From Flectonema sp. DT1601 (taxonomy: Eukaryota; Euglenozoa; Diplonemea; Diplonemida; Diplonemidae): a stretch of 64,000 bases of DNA. Below, in pieces: positions 54,658 through 63,844 of the stretch (its first letter is position 1; every line of letters begins with the position of its first letter). The translations under genes and the position numbers were made by a program. The notes under the pieces are model-generated. The model searched no databases. It saw only the letters and a program-made list of their open reading frames with translations, and was not told the DNA's origin. The stretch lies in contig OZ025795.1 of the NCBI GenBank assembly GCA_964019425.1, positions 996,001 through 1,060,000 of the forward strand, given 5' to 3'.

Positions 54658-54660
54658 CCT
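53817..54660 (-). other. probable 5' region of the large LINE
   Basis: No frame is supported. It holds T41 at about 53,867-53,907, the five-unit repeat at 54,066-54,372 and a T tract of about 47 at 54,612-54,658. The exact 5' end is not defined. Confidence 0.4.
54066..54372. repeat. five imperfect 50-70 bp repeats with AGAACA/TGTTCT palindromes
   Basis: Each unit reads roughly GTTTAAACGAGAACAAGAAA then AGATATGTTCTGTTCGCGC. Some add CGGAAGACCGTGT. The inverted AGAACA...TGTTCT half-sites are kept in most units. They lie 350-660 bp upstream of the large LINE start codon, so they could be its promoter repeats. Confidence 0.7.
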
Positions 54661-54740
54661 ACCCCGCCGATGTACTAGAGCTTACTGAAGGGCCCGCGTT
54701 TATCTCCTCCTCTGCAAGTATGCCTATGCAAAATCTAATT

Positions 54741-54777
<37 letters not shown>

Positions 54778-54904
54778 CCTCTTTCTTCCTTAGTATTTTC
54801 TAAATAAACAACGACAAGTAATACCAAATTCTTCTAAATAAATATGACCTAATTAATATATATAATAAACAATAAAATAAAATTTTTTTTTCAACAATAT
54901 ACTT

Positions 54905-54975
54905 TGGCGCAGTGGTTTTTGTCACCGTCTGTCTTCTGGTCCACCTGGGTTCAATACCCTGTGGGGGTCGGGGGG
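54905..54975 (+). repeat. tRNA-like Pol III box unit 1
   Basis: Has an A box (TGGCGCAGTGGTTT) and a B box (GGTTCAATACC) at tRNA-like spacing, but the flanks cannot form an acceptor stem. I read it as a tRNA-derived (SINE-like) sequence, not a tRNA gene. Confidence 0.55.
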
Positions 54976-55020
54976 CGACGGGGGCGACTTCTGCGACTTA
55001 AAAGACTTTAAAGCGCTAAG

Positions 55021-55207
55021 CGCTTCGCTACACGAACACGAGTGTGTCACGTGGCTGCCGCCGATTTCTTCTTTTGTTGGGGTGGGGGAGGGTGGATGGG
55101 GTGAGCGTGGGGAAGGGTGGTCGGGTTGTGGGATCCGCTTGCGTGGAAAAATTCCTAGCTGCGCTTTCCTACTCGCTGACGGGGATGGGGCGAGGGAGGG
55201 AAAAAAC
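55021..55207. repeat. 187-bp exact direct repeat, copy 1
   Basis: CGCTTCGCTACACGAACACG to GGGAGGGAAAAAAC. It is identical by eye to 55,483-55,669. The short frames on both strands are repeated with it. Confidence 0.9.
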
Positions 55208-55482
55208 TGTGAAGAAGATGTTTTAATTTAACAATAACAAAAATGTACTCTAATGTAGACAGATAAATGTAACAAAATAACAGATAGTAACAGAATATAC
55301 AGACAGATAAACAGACAGATAAACAAACAAATAAATAAGCAAATAAACAACAATCTAAGAGAGGAATGAAATTAAGAGGAAGTAATTAACAAAAGTAAAC
55401 AAATAAATAAGGAAGAAGAAGGTCAGTCACATACACCGTCTCTTCTACGTCGTCGTCGTCGTCGTCTTCGAAGTCGCCGAAA

Positions 55483-55669
55483 CGCTTCGCTACACGAACA
55501 CGAGTGTGTCACGTGGCTGCCGCCGATTTCTTCTTTTGTTGGGGTGGGGGAGGGTGGATGGGGTGAGCGTGGGGAAGGGTGGTCGGGTTGTGGGATCCGC
55601 TTGCGTGGAAAAATTCCTAGCTGCGCTTTCCTACTCGCTGACGGGGATGGGGCGAGGGAGGGAAAAAAC
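55483..55669. repeat. 187-bp exact direct repeat, copy 2
   Basis: Second copy of the element at 55,021, 462 bp away. A (GTC)n tract precedes it at about 55,448-55,470, and ACAGATAAA-like repeats lie between the copies. Confidence 0.9.
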
Positions 55670-55912
55670 AATAAAGTACAGAAACTGTAGCTTTAGAATC
55701 GTTGGTTTTTTGAGGGATAGAGAGGCAGGTAAGTGGGAGAGCAAACCCTCGGAACCAGCGATCCTTATGATGTATGAATGCGTGCTAAAAATATAAACCA
55801 CATCAACAGTCTTAAGCTGGTTTTACAGGTCCCACGATTACCCGTCGCCATGGCGAAGAAAAGATAAGTAAATTATAACTCATGATGGCTCACAAGGTCA
55901 CGTTTTGTTTTG

Positions 55913-55945
<33 letters not shown>

Positions 55946-56092
55946 CCCCATTTCTTTTTAACCCCTGAGTAGTATAGTAAGCTCGTTCGCAGTGTTCCCT
56001 GGGCACGCATTGGTTCTTTTCTTTTGCTCACCCTTTTTTTTTTTTTTTTTTTTTTTTTTTCCCTTTCACTTTTTTTCACATGTTCCTTCTTC
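55670..56092. other. non-coding spacer
   Basis: Two long T tracts (55,915-55,946 and 56,034-56,060). Nothing else is recognised. Confidence 0.45.
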
Positions 56093-56431
56093 CTAGTCGT
56101 CGTCTTCTTCGTTACCTGAGCATGACCGTGTTAGGCTCCCTGTTCCTACTCTCCTCTTGTTTCCAAACACTTGCTTCCGCAGCCTACCTCTATTACTCCG
56201 CCGTCTCACCAGCTCTCTCGCAAAGTTCCCTAATGTCTTCGAACCCGACGACGACGCGTCTGTACTACTCAGATACAGAAGGTCCCGGTCAGCTCCAGCC
56301 GGTCCCTTCCGCGCCTTGTCATGGGCTCTCCTTCTCTTCGTCTTCGTCTTTTTCGCCTCCTTGGCGAGTTTGGCTTTCAGCGCGGCCAGATCACAGCATT
56401 GGTCGAAGTCGCATTTGCTACAGTTTACCAT
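56093..56431 (-). CDS. small basic ORF with Cys cluster, unknown
   Basis: 112 residues: CSKCDFDQCCD at the N-terminus, a Lys/Arg-rich middle (KKTKTKRRR, RRRSNRGRLRK) and an acidic end. An array unit lies directly upstream in the same orientation as the array upstream of the ORF at 38,908, so it may be a first ORF of the same LINE family. It could also be spurious. Confidence 0.3.
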   Translation of the reverse strand: MVNCSKCDFDQCCDLAALKAKLAKEAKKTKTKRRRAHDKARKGPAGADRDLLYLSSTDASSSGSKTLGNFARELVRRRSNRGRLRKQVFGNKRRVGTGSLTRSCSGNEEDDD

Positions 56432-56439
56432 TTTCTTAT

Positions 56440-56560
56440 TTATTATTTAAAAAAAGGAAACAATCAGTTTAGCGTCTCGATCAGGACGGAAAATAGAAAG
56501 TAATCGACATAGTTGATCGATAGAAAAAAAACAATGATAACATTGTTTATTCTTTTTTTT
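56440..56560. repeat. ATCGATCGAC-type array unit (single)
   Basis: Reverse copy of the unit seen at 38,630 (ATAGTTGATCGAT variant and ACAATGATAACATTGT). It ends at the left border of the Mutator-like element. Confidence 0.7.
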
Positions 56561-56674
56561 TTTTTTGGGAAAACCTACAGATCCACCCCCAGGTTTGGAG
56601 AAACGTACACTACGGTCACGGCCTTGTGTAGCATTTTCGACCCCAGAAGATTAAATAAAAAAAAACTTTTTTTG

Positions 56675-56760
56675 CATGTCACCACTGGTTTAGTGGTAGA
56701 TCTTTGGACTTGCATTCGCCAGGCTGCAGGTTCGAATCCGTGTCGGTCGTTTTTTTTCCC
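56675..56760 (+). repeat. tRNA-like Pol III box unit 2 (inside MULE, left)
   Basis: A box TGGTTTAGTGGTAG, B box GGTTCGAATCC, and a T8 run 12 nt later as a likely Pol III terminator. The arms do not form a proper cloverleaf. It points inward from the left inverted repeat. Confidence 0.6.
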
Positions 56761-56989
56761 CCCCCCTTTTTTTTGCTTCCACGTCATGTGATTTAACTGA
56801 GAACGATGCGGTGAATATCGACCAGACAGTAGACTACACAAACTACACAATCTTGACACAAACAGAGAGGAAGGGTTGTGTGTGCTTCCATAAAAACACA
56901 CAGTCTACAAAAAAGACATGCACGTTTTAAATCAAAACGTGAACAAAAAAGATAAAAGCTAGTAGTTAAATGTACAAAGGAGCCAGTGA

Positions 56990-58792
56990 TTATCTGATGG
57001 AATCGGGATTGCTTGAAGATGATGATGTCGACATGTCACGCTTCTTCCTCTTCCCTACAATGCGGGAAGCTCCTTCCGAAGGACCGTAGCGACAACTACG
57101 GCTGTTGTGCCCATGCCTTCTACACTTGCCACATTTATTCGGTATTGTCTCACCTGCACTGCGGATGCGAGTCTTCTTCGGCCTGCCTACACCCTTCCTC
57201 ACTTCAGGTGGTAGTGTTCCATCAGATGTGGTGTCATGCGCGGGTTCAGGCTTCAGTGTGAGTTGATAGAGGCTGTCATAGGAAGTTGTCCACAGGTATG
57301 CTGGGCACACACGGCTGTCTGTCAATGTGTTTATATCCAGGTGCGCTGCAACTCTCAGAATATGCATGCAAGGCAGGTTGTAGCGCCTGTAACTTGGACA
57401 GCTACATGTAAAGGGATGCCCTTCCTTCACAACAGAACCTGTTTGGGGTTGGTTTGGCTTGCCAACTTCAAACTCACCGTCTTCGAGGCTTGTGACTTGA
57501 TACGTGAAAGCCACAGTTTCCTCACGTATCTTTTGCTCGATCGGTGGGATCGGTCTGTTGGTTGAGGTTTGTTCGGAGAATGCACCTCGCCTCTCCGCGA
57601 GCTTGTCGGTCAACCACCTTCGAGTCTGCTGGATCAGAGTTAAAACTGACCCCTCGCGTGCCGGCTTCAGCAAAGAGTTTATGCTTTCCACGGCGTTGCT
57701 GGTGTAGGTATCACACCTCGCAACATCATCTGGCCAGTAAGCATCTGCCCATCGCTTCATATCGGTGTTCTTGAGGTACCGATGGGCCTTCTTCCCGTGT
57801 TGCTGCTTAACATCCTTCAGCACCTCCACCACCTTCGTGCTGTCCGCCTTCGCCAGTTCCCACACTGTTTTTGTGGCTTCTTGCTTCGTCAGGCTAGTCT
57901 CCACAGCAACATTCTTAACCAGGTGGTTAATACAAATAGCGTGGTGGCGAATGGTGTCGTCCAACGACGTGTCGGACTCCAGTCCCTTCTGCCTGTCGGA
58001 GAACAGTGTAAATCGGGATAGTCGATTTCCATACACAGCCAGTATTTTTCTGTTGTGGAGTGTCCACGACTGCAAGTCCTCCGACGCGGATATTGTGAAC
58101 CCCAATGGCAGGAGCTTCCTGTTGGCGTCCAGACCCAGGGTCACTAGTAACACACCGCGAAATGACCCATAAAGGCCACATGCGTCAGAGAAGATTACCG
58201 GTAGCAGGTAATCAATTGCCACAGGTGGCAGAAACGCCCAGAAGCAGCTGGCGAAAACCAAATCCCTGCGTCGTTCAATGGAGAATGTCATCTCCGGATT
58301 TTTTTCTTTTAGGGCTTCGAAGTATGATTGGAGCTGCCCATACTCCGACCCTCGCTTTCCATACACCTTCTCCTTCGCTATCGTTAACCCCTTTTCCACG
58401 GTGCCTTTCTTCACCGGAATATCCCTGAAGCTCTTCAGGTCAACTGCAGCGGCTTTAGGCCCGTAGTCTGGAAAACTACGCACCTTTTCCTCCAGCACCG
58501 ATGCCACCCACTCTGCTACTCCATCCCCTTCTCTGTTGCACAAGCCAGGGGAACATGTGTGAGCTTTCACCTCCCTCACCTGGAGCTCACCTTCCTTGAC
58601 TACCGCCTTCACAACATACAAGCAGTCTTCTTCATTCTTGCATACCAGGGTGGTTCGGTTGCGATCACTCCTTTTCACCCTGAAGGTGTGGCCGTGCGTT
58701 GTTGACCACTCAAATACCCTGGCCTTCAGCGCTATGACGGTGGCAAACACTTCACCTTCCGACACCTGCAGTTGTGCAACGTTGTTGTTCAT
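56990..58792 (-). CDS. MULE transposase
   Basis: 600 residues, single exon, no interruption. The N-terminal MuDR/FLYWCH-type zinc region spans about 20-80 (Cys51, Cys57, His78, Cys80). The DDE catalytic core has Asp203 (FSDACGLYG), Asp266 (FSDRQKG) and Glu369 (SNAVESINS), with the usual Cys/His pair in CINH between them. A SWIM zinc finger has Cys463, Cys465, Cys475 and His477. A GRPKK AT-hook is at about 536 and a zinc knuckle at Cys554, Cys557, His562 and Cys567. All expected catalytic residues are present, so the enzyme may be active. It cuts and pastes DNA, leaving 9-bp duplications in this superfamily. Confidence 0.92.
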   Translation of the reverse strand: MNNNVAQLQVSEGEVFATVIALKARVFEWSTTHGHTFRVKRSDRNRTTLVCKNEEDCLYVVKAVVKEGELQVREVKAHTCSPGLCNREGDGVAEWVASVLEEKVRSFPDYGPKAAAVDLKSFRDIPVKKGTVEKGLTIAKEKVYGKRGSEYGQLQSYFEALKEKNPEMTFSIERRRDLVFASCFWAFLPPVAIDYLLPVIFSDACGLYGSFRGVLLVTLGLDANRKLLPLGFTISASEDLQSWTLHNRKILAVYGNRLSRFTLFSDRQKGLESDTSLDDTIRHHAICINHLVKNVAVETSLTKQEATKTVWELAKADSTKVVEVLKDVKQQHGKKAHRYLKNTDMKRWADAYWPDDVARCDTYTSNAVESINSLLKPAREGSVLTLIQQTRRWLTDKLAERRGAFSEQTSTNRPIPPIEQKIREETVAFTYQVTSLEDGEFEVGKPNQPQTGSVVKEGHPFTCSCPSYRRYNLPCMHILRVAAHLDINTLTDSRVCPAYLWTTSYDSLYQLTLKPEPAHDTTSDGTLPPEVRKGVGRPKKTRIRSAGETIPNKCGKCRRHGHNSRSCRYGPSEGASRIVGKRKKRDMSTSSSSSNPDSIR

Positions 58793-58834
58793 TTGAAACT
58801 TAAGGATTAATAACTAACGGGGGGTTAAAAAAAA

Positions 58835-58970
58835 AAATGACGCAACCGGGACTCGAACCGACGCAGCTGGAAAAAAATTGAGCGGGGAAAAAAGTACCCC
58901 CGGGGGATTCGAACCCGCGACCCCCCGAATGTCAACCCGCTACCAACACCACTGTGCTATCCCGGATTTC
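58835..58970 (-). repeat. tRNA-like Pol III box unit 3 (inside MULE, right)
   Basis: On the minus strand: A box TAGCACAGTGGTGTTGG, B box GGTTCGAATCC and a T6 run. About 45 bp further on comes a second B-box-like GGTTCGAGTCC followed by T11. The acceptor arms do not pair. It points inward from the right inverted repeat. Confidence 0.6.
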
Positions 58971-59099
58971 AAAAAATCGGCGCTCGGAATAGAGGGGCAA
59001 AGATTTTTGACACGAGCTTCACAAGGCCGTGACCGTAGTATACGTTTCTCCAAACCTGGGGGTGGATCTGTAGGTTTGCCCTTTTTTTTTTTTTTTTTT

Positions 59100-59478
59100 T
59101 CTTTATTTTTTAAAGAAAAAACAATCAGTTTAGCATCTTGACCAGGACGGAAAATTGTAAGTAATCGACATTGTTTATTCTTTTTTTTTTATTTATTTTA
59201 AATTCTTTTTATTTATTTTTTAAAGAAAAAAAAAACGGAAAATAGAAATTAGTCGACAAAGTCGAACGATAAAAAAAAAAACAATGATAACATTGTTTAT
59301 TCTTTTTTTTGTATTTTTTTTATATTCTTTTTTATTAATTTTGAAAAAAAAAACAATCAGTTTAGCGTCTTGACCAGGACGGAAAATAGAAAGTAATCGA
59401 CATAGTCGATCGATAAAAAAACAATGATAACATTGTTTATTCTTTTTTTTTTATTTTAAATTCTTTTTATTTATTTTT
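59100..59478. repeat. ATCGATCGAC-type array (between the two Mutator-like elements)
   Basis: Three units, with CAATCAGTTTAGC then GACCAGGACGGAAAAT, or the shorter GGAAAATAGAAATTAGTCGA variant, separated by ACAATGATAACATTGTTTAT palindromes. The unit at 59,479 is cut by the next element. Confidence 0.75.
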
Positions 59479-59584
59479 GGGAAAACCCCTAATTCCACAA
59501 AAATAGTTTGCGAAATCGCCAACTCATCACAAAAATTTTAACCACTCGAAACAACCCAACATGACGGGAAAGTTTTCAGAATTT

Positions 59585-59675
59585 TCGGAGCTCCGGTGGT
59601 CTACTGGTTATGACCGCCGAATCATGACCCGGAGGTCTCGGGTTCGAACCCCGTGACATCCTTTTTTCTCTTTTT
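59585..59675 (+). repeat. tRNA-like Pol III box unit 4
   Basis: A box TGGTCTACTGGTTA, B box GGTTCGAACCC and a T6 run 12 nt later. Stem pairing is incomplete. It lies about 105 bp inside the left end of the non-autonomous element and faces inward. Confidence 0.6.
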
Positions 59676-60480
59676 CGTAATGACGGAAAATGTGACCAAA
59701 ACATAGTCAAAGGGCGGATTGATCACCTACTGGTCGAGTTGAGACATATTCCCGTTGCAATAAATCACCAAGACCCCTCCCGTGTGATCGATCACTTTAA
59801 AATGTTACTGTGCAGTTCACCAGTGAGACTAAGACCTCCAACCAAAATTCACCAGACTTCAAGCAGCATTCCAAATTAGGTAATTTTTGTCAGGCATATT
59901 CGAACCATCGACAACAGAAATTCTCACGTTAGTAAAAGCCTTTAGAAATGTGGCTTAACGATCCTCATCATCGATTTAGGTTCGTGACTCAGAAGCCTTC
60001 GTCATGTGGCCCTCCTCCCAGCCAAACTCCCAACATGACTGGTGTCTCCAAACGAGGGGTCGAGCCGAAGCCCGTTTGTCGCCGGAATCGGAAAAGCCAC
60101 GAGTCCGAAAGGACCCTAACCTCCGAAGAGGCAGCTGCCGTTCCCCCATCATTGGATAAGTAAAGCGACGATAAGAGTAGTGGTATTTCATTGTTGGTAA
60201 ACCTCCCACCTATAACTACACCCGACTAGAGTCAAACTCAACAGGGTCTTCTTTCCCCGCTGACAGTTTCAAGTCCGTTCCCTTGACTGCTGTTCGCCAG
60301 ATAGTAGGTAGGGGCAGAAGGAATCTCATTGGTCCATTCATGCGCGTCTTTAATTAGAAGACGAGACATTTGGCTACCTTAAGAGAGTCATCAGTTGCAA
60401 ATTTGTTTTTTCAGGTTGGACTTTGTACGGGACAGGCGGGCTTTTATTAGGGGCTCCCCCCCCCTTGGGGGGGGTTGGGG

Positions 60481-60525
60481 GGGGGGCTTGCGTCCCGCCA
60501 AGAATTTGGCGGACGCAAGCCCCCC
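60481..60525. repeat. strong GC-rich hairpin
   Basis: GGGGGGCTTGCGTCC(C)GCCA pairs with TGGCGGACGCAAGCCCCCC across a short AT loop, with one bulged base. It is preceded by a C9/G8 palindrome at 60,457-60,474. Confidence 0.8.
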
Positions 60526-60574
60526 TTGCACTCTTCCCAGCTTAGTAGGCTAAAAAACAAAAAACCCGCCGCAA

Positions 60575-60622
60575 GCCAAATTTTTGGGTCAAGTTCGAGT
60601 CCTGGTGGACAACTTTTTTTTG
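60575..60622 (+). repeat. tRNA-like B box near the right end of the non-autonomous element
   Basis: AGTTCGAGTCCTGG followed after eight bases by T8. The A box is not clear, so only a half unit is claimed. Confidence 0.4.
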
Positions 60623-60673
60623 TAGGGAGTTGGCGATTTCGCAAACTATTTTTGTTGAATTAGAGGTTTTCCC

Positions 60674-61240
60674 TTTATTTTTTAAAGAAAAAAAACGGAA
60701 AATAGAAATTAGTCGACAAAGTCGAACGATAAAAAAAAAAACAATGATAACATTGGTTATTTTTTTTTTTATTTTTTTTTTATATTCTTTTTTATTAATT
60801 TTGAAAAAAAAAAACAATCAGTTTAGCGTCTTGACCAGGACGGAAAATAGAAAGTAATCGACATAGTCGATCGATAAAAAAAACAATGATAACATTGTTT
60901 ATTCTTTTTTTTATTTTAAATTCTTTTTATTTATTTTTTAAAGAAAAAAAACGGAAAATAGAAATTAGTCGACAAAGTCGAACGATAAAAAAAAAAACAA
61001 TGATAACATTGTTTATTCTATTTTTATTTTTTTTTTTATATTCTTTTTTATTAATTTTGTTTTTTTTTTTTTTTTTTTTTTTTTAATCCTTTTTATTATT
61101 TCAAAGAAAAAACAATCAGTTTAGCGTCTTGACCAGGACGGAAAATAGAAAGTGATCGACATAGTCGATCGATAAAAAAACAATGATAACATTGTTTACT
61201 CTTTTATAATTTTTTTTATTTTTTTATTTGTTTTTAAAAA
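60674..61240. repeat. ATCGATCGAC-type array (right)
   Basis: Four alternating long and short units of the same family as at 38,630 and 59,100, all in reverse orientation relative to 38,630. Interrupted by a T tract at about 61,060-61,084. Confidence 0.75.
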
Positions 61241-61329
61241 AGAAAAAGAAAACAAGCGGAATTGATCATAATGGGTGGTAGGGGTTGTTATAACTTCGTT
61301 TGAAAATTCTTCTTTTTTGATTTCTTTTT

Positions 61330-61970
61330 TTTTTTTTTTCTTTTTATAGGAGTTAAGATCACTTCAGGAGACAACACATAAACGAGAGCAGCAAGCAGAG
61401 TTGACACTATCAATTCAAATTTGAAATACCGGGAATTTATTTACAAGGAGGTATCTCAAGTGACTTGGTATCTCTAGCGTGTCGGTATCTCTGGAGTGCT
61501 GGTATCTCGTATGTGCGTTGGTATCTCATGAGTGATGGTATCTCTTGTGCATTGGAGAAACGAAAAAGAATGTCATGACCATGACGGAAGAATTGAGGAA
61601 TTGAGTTAACATGTTCAATTTAACTTATTTAAACTTTTTTTTTTTTAACAGACCGTAACTATTTGAAAATAAAATGTAGATGGGAAACAGTGAAAAGTAA
61701 AATGGATGATAAAATTAAATGAGAAATATGACATAACAGACGATAGAGAGTATTAAAAGGTTAGTTAAAATTAAGACCGATTAGTCAGTTTAAGGTCTTG
61801 ACTAGGACCAACAAAAAAAAAAAAAAAATAAATAAATAAATAGATAAATAAATAACGATCAAGCTGAGCTGATCTTGTTTTTATTAAAATAAGGGGAGCG
61901 GGAGGGATGGAAGGAATAAAGGAAAAAAAAAGAAAAGGTCGATCAATTGGATCTGAACGTCGAGAAGAAG
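61330..61970 (-). repeat. inverted copy of the GATC-hairpin region
   Basis: Reverse complement of about 37,960-38,600 at roughly 90 percent identity. It includes the GAGATACC block, GGTCCTAGTCAAGACC and AAGATCAGCTCAGCTTGATC. The two copies lie about 23 kb apart in opposite orientation. Confidence 0.75.
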
Positions 61971-62502
61971 TGAGTTGAATTTACCAGGTGAGATTTGGAC
62001 TGTTAGCTTTTGGCTAAGGCCCTCCCTGAAAAGCAAGAACAAAAAAACTACTCACACCTGAAGAAAACATACACAAAGAACACACTGTAAGCTGTGTGTG
62101 TATTTTGTGTTTGTCACAACAGGAGAGAAAAGAAAGAATGTCAAGGTTGGTCACCTTGCCTATCAACGCACAACATTGGTCTCTACTAGACCTGAGTGAT
62201 CCCACTGGATCTCTCATCGTTCATAGTACCCTGTGTGAAGTTATAAAATCAAAGGTAAACTATGAACTACAAATGACTTAGCCTGTTATTATAATGCCAC
62301 AGGCAGGCCCTGCATTCAGCAACTATCCAGCAGTGCTTGGATGTCCTGATCTTCTTCTAAAAAAAAAAGAAAGAAAAACAAAACTGTAGCTGGGATCACT
62401 CAGGATCAACAGACTACCAATGCTACCTGTTGTACTTGCTCACTATGGGGGGTGATGCCAAACACCCAGAAGTACTAAACTGCTTTCCTTCTTGCTGCCC
62501 AG
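61971..62502 (+). repeat. repeat R1, copy 3
   Basis: TGAGTTGAATTTACCAG|GTGAG to TTGCTGCCCAG, complete. It interrupts the GATC-hairpin family, whose sequence resumes at about 62,515 (AAAAGTAGATGGGAAACAAT). Confidence 0.85.
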
Positions 62503-63320
62503 GAGTTTCTGACCAGAACTAATAGAAAATAAAAAGTAGATGGGAAACAATAAAAAGTAAAATGGATATAACTGAAGTTAAACAAGACAAATGAAGTAAC
62601 AGACCAGAACAGTAATTGTAGTAAAAGATAACAAGTAAACAAATGCAAGTATCAACACATGATTTAATTACACCAGCAGCTAACAAACAACATAAAATTG
62701 AAGATCAGTTGCCAGAGTATTTCAACCATGGTAGAATACTCGCCCCTCTGGCAGGGATTATCCCAGACTTGTCCTTTAATTTAGTTGGACACCATGGCTT
62801 ACAACCCTTCCAGAGGGAAGCACCATTATGACTTCTATTTTTTTTCTTCAAGAAAATCATAAGGTGGGAACAAAGAAAAATGCTAAGAGGAACCCCTTAT
62901 TAACACCTAAGACATCTAAACTGCAGCCCAGCCTATGCCCAATGCACTAACAGGTCATTCCCTCACACTCAGATCAAAAAATCAAAGTTCAGAGTGCATC
63001 TTAGCGTGAATGAGAGTATTTCCTCCCGCTTTTTTTGAACAAAAGGGATAGGAGAAGGGATAGAAAACGAACATAAAAATAAAATTCTAAGTGAGAAACA
63101 CTTAGCAGAAATACTTAGCAGCTTTTAAGGAGCTGAAAAGCAAAAAAAAAATCTAAGTGAGAAACACTTAGTAGTAACACTTTGTAGCTAATTGAGCTGA
63201 AAATAAAAAAATAAAAAAATTCTAAGTGAGAGATACTTAGCAACTTTTAGAACAAACATTTCAGTAAATAACCTGTAATGATTAAACCATTACAGGTTTG
63301 ATGCCAAGACTGACAAGGAC
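62503..63320. other. spacer with small hairpin repeats
   Basis: Continuation of the GATC-hairpin family to about 62,600, then unassigned AT-rich DNA with a 62-residue frame at 62,643-62,831 that matches nothing. Three CTAAGTGAGAAACACTTAG-type hairpins follow at 63,088-63,106, 63,153-63,171 and 63,222-63,240, then a perfect 9-bp stem CCTGTAATG/CATTACAGG at 63,272-63,296. Confidence 0.55.
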
Positions 63321-63843
63321 TGAGTTGAATTTACCAGGTGAGATTTGGACTGTTAGCTTTTGGCTAAGGCCCTCCCTGAAAAGCAAGAACAAAAAAACTA
63401 CTCACACCTGAAGAAAACATACACAAAGAACACACTGTAAGCTGTGTGTGTATTTTGTGTTTGTCACAACAGGAGAGAAAAGAAAGAATGTCAAGGTTGG
63501 TCACCTTGCCTATCAACGCACAACATTGGTGGTCTCTACTAGACCCTGAGTGATCCCACTGGATCTCTCATCGTTCATAGTACCCTGTGTGAAGTTATAA
63601 AATCAAAGGTAAACTATGAACTACAAATGACTTAGCCTGTTATTATAATGCCACAGGCAGGCCCTGCATTCAGCAACTATCCAGCAGTGCTTGGATGTCC
63701 TGATCTTCTTCTAAAAAAAAGAAAGAAAAACAAAACTGTAGCTGGGATCACTCAGGATCAACAGACTACCAATGCTACCTGTTGTACTTGCTCACTATGG
63801 GGGGTGATGCCAAACACCCAGAAGTACTAAACTGCTTTCCTTC
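63321..63843 (+). repeat. repeat R1, copy 4 (3' end cut)
   Basis: Nearly identical to copy 3 but lacks the last bases, ending at CTGCTTTCCTT where a LINE 3' end joins it. Confidence 0.85.
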
Positions 63844-63844
63844 G

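Larger units (their letters stand above)
40480..54660 (-). mobile_element. large GC-rich RLE-type LINE with protease and viroplasmin domains
   Basis: Unit made of a probable poly(A) tail (T-rich at 40,480-40,576 on the plus strand), a GC-rich 3' UTR of about 735 bp, a single reading frame (41,313-53,714, interrupted only by a hAT insertion) and a 5' region with repeats up to about 54,660. GC content is far above that of the surrounding AT-rich genome. The 5' boundary is uncertain and target duplications were not identified. Confidence 0.7.
56567..59081 (-). mobile_element. Mutator-like DNA transposon (MULE)
   Basis: 2,515 bp bounded by 62-bp inverted repeats (56,567-56,628 and 59,020-59,081) with two mismatches, beginning GGG(A/C)AAACCTACAGATCC. 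Both outer flanks are T tracts, consistent with a 9-bp T duplication but not provable. It carries one full-length transposase gene and tRNA-like units just inside both ends. It looks whole and recent. Confidence 0.9.
59479..60673. mobile_element. non-autonomous Mutator-like element with 9-bp target duplication
   Basis: 1,195 bp. Ends are inverted repeats of about 45 bp (GGGAAAACCCCTAATTCCAC and its partner ending GAATTAGAGGTTTTCCC). Perfect 9-bp duplications TTTATTTTT stand at 59,470-59,478 and 60,674-60,682. No transposase frame is present. The first nine bases, GGGAAAACC, match the left end of the autonomous MULE at 56,567, so that enzyme may mobilise it. Confidence 0.88.

Noticed and set aside
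58880-58970. A tRNA gene on the minus strand
   Set aside because: A and B boxes fit, but the acceptor and T stems do not pair, so it is tRNA-like only. The same holds for units at 54,905, 56,675 and 59,585.
61971-63843. R1 copies 3 and 4 as the two ends of one LTR element
   Set aside because: They are direct copies about 1.35 kb apart, but the spacer has no recognisable gene and copy 4 is cut at its end. R1 also occurs alone elsewhere.
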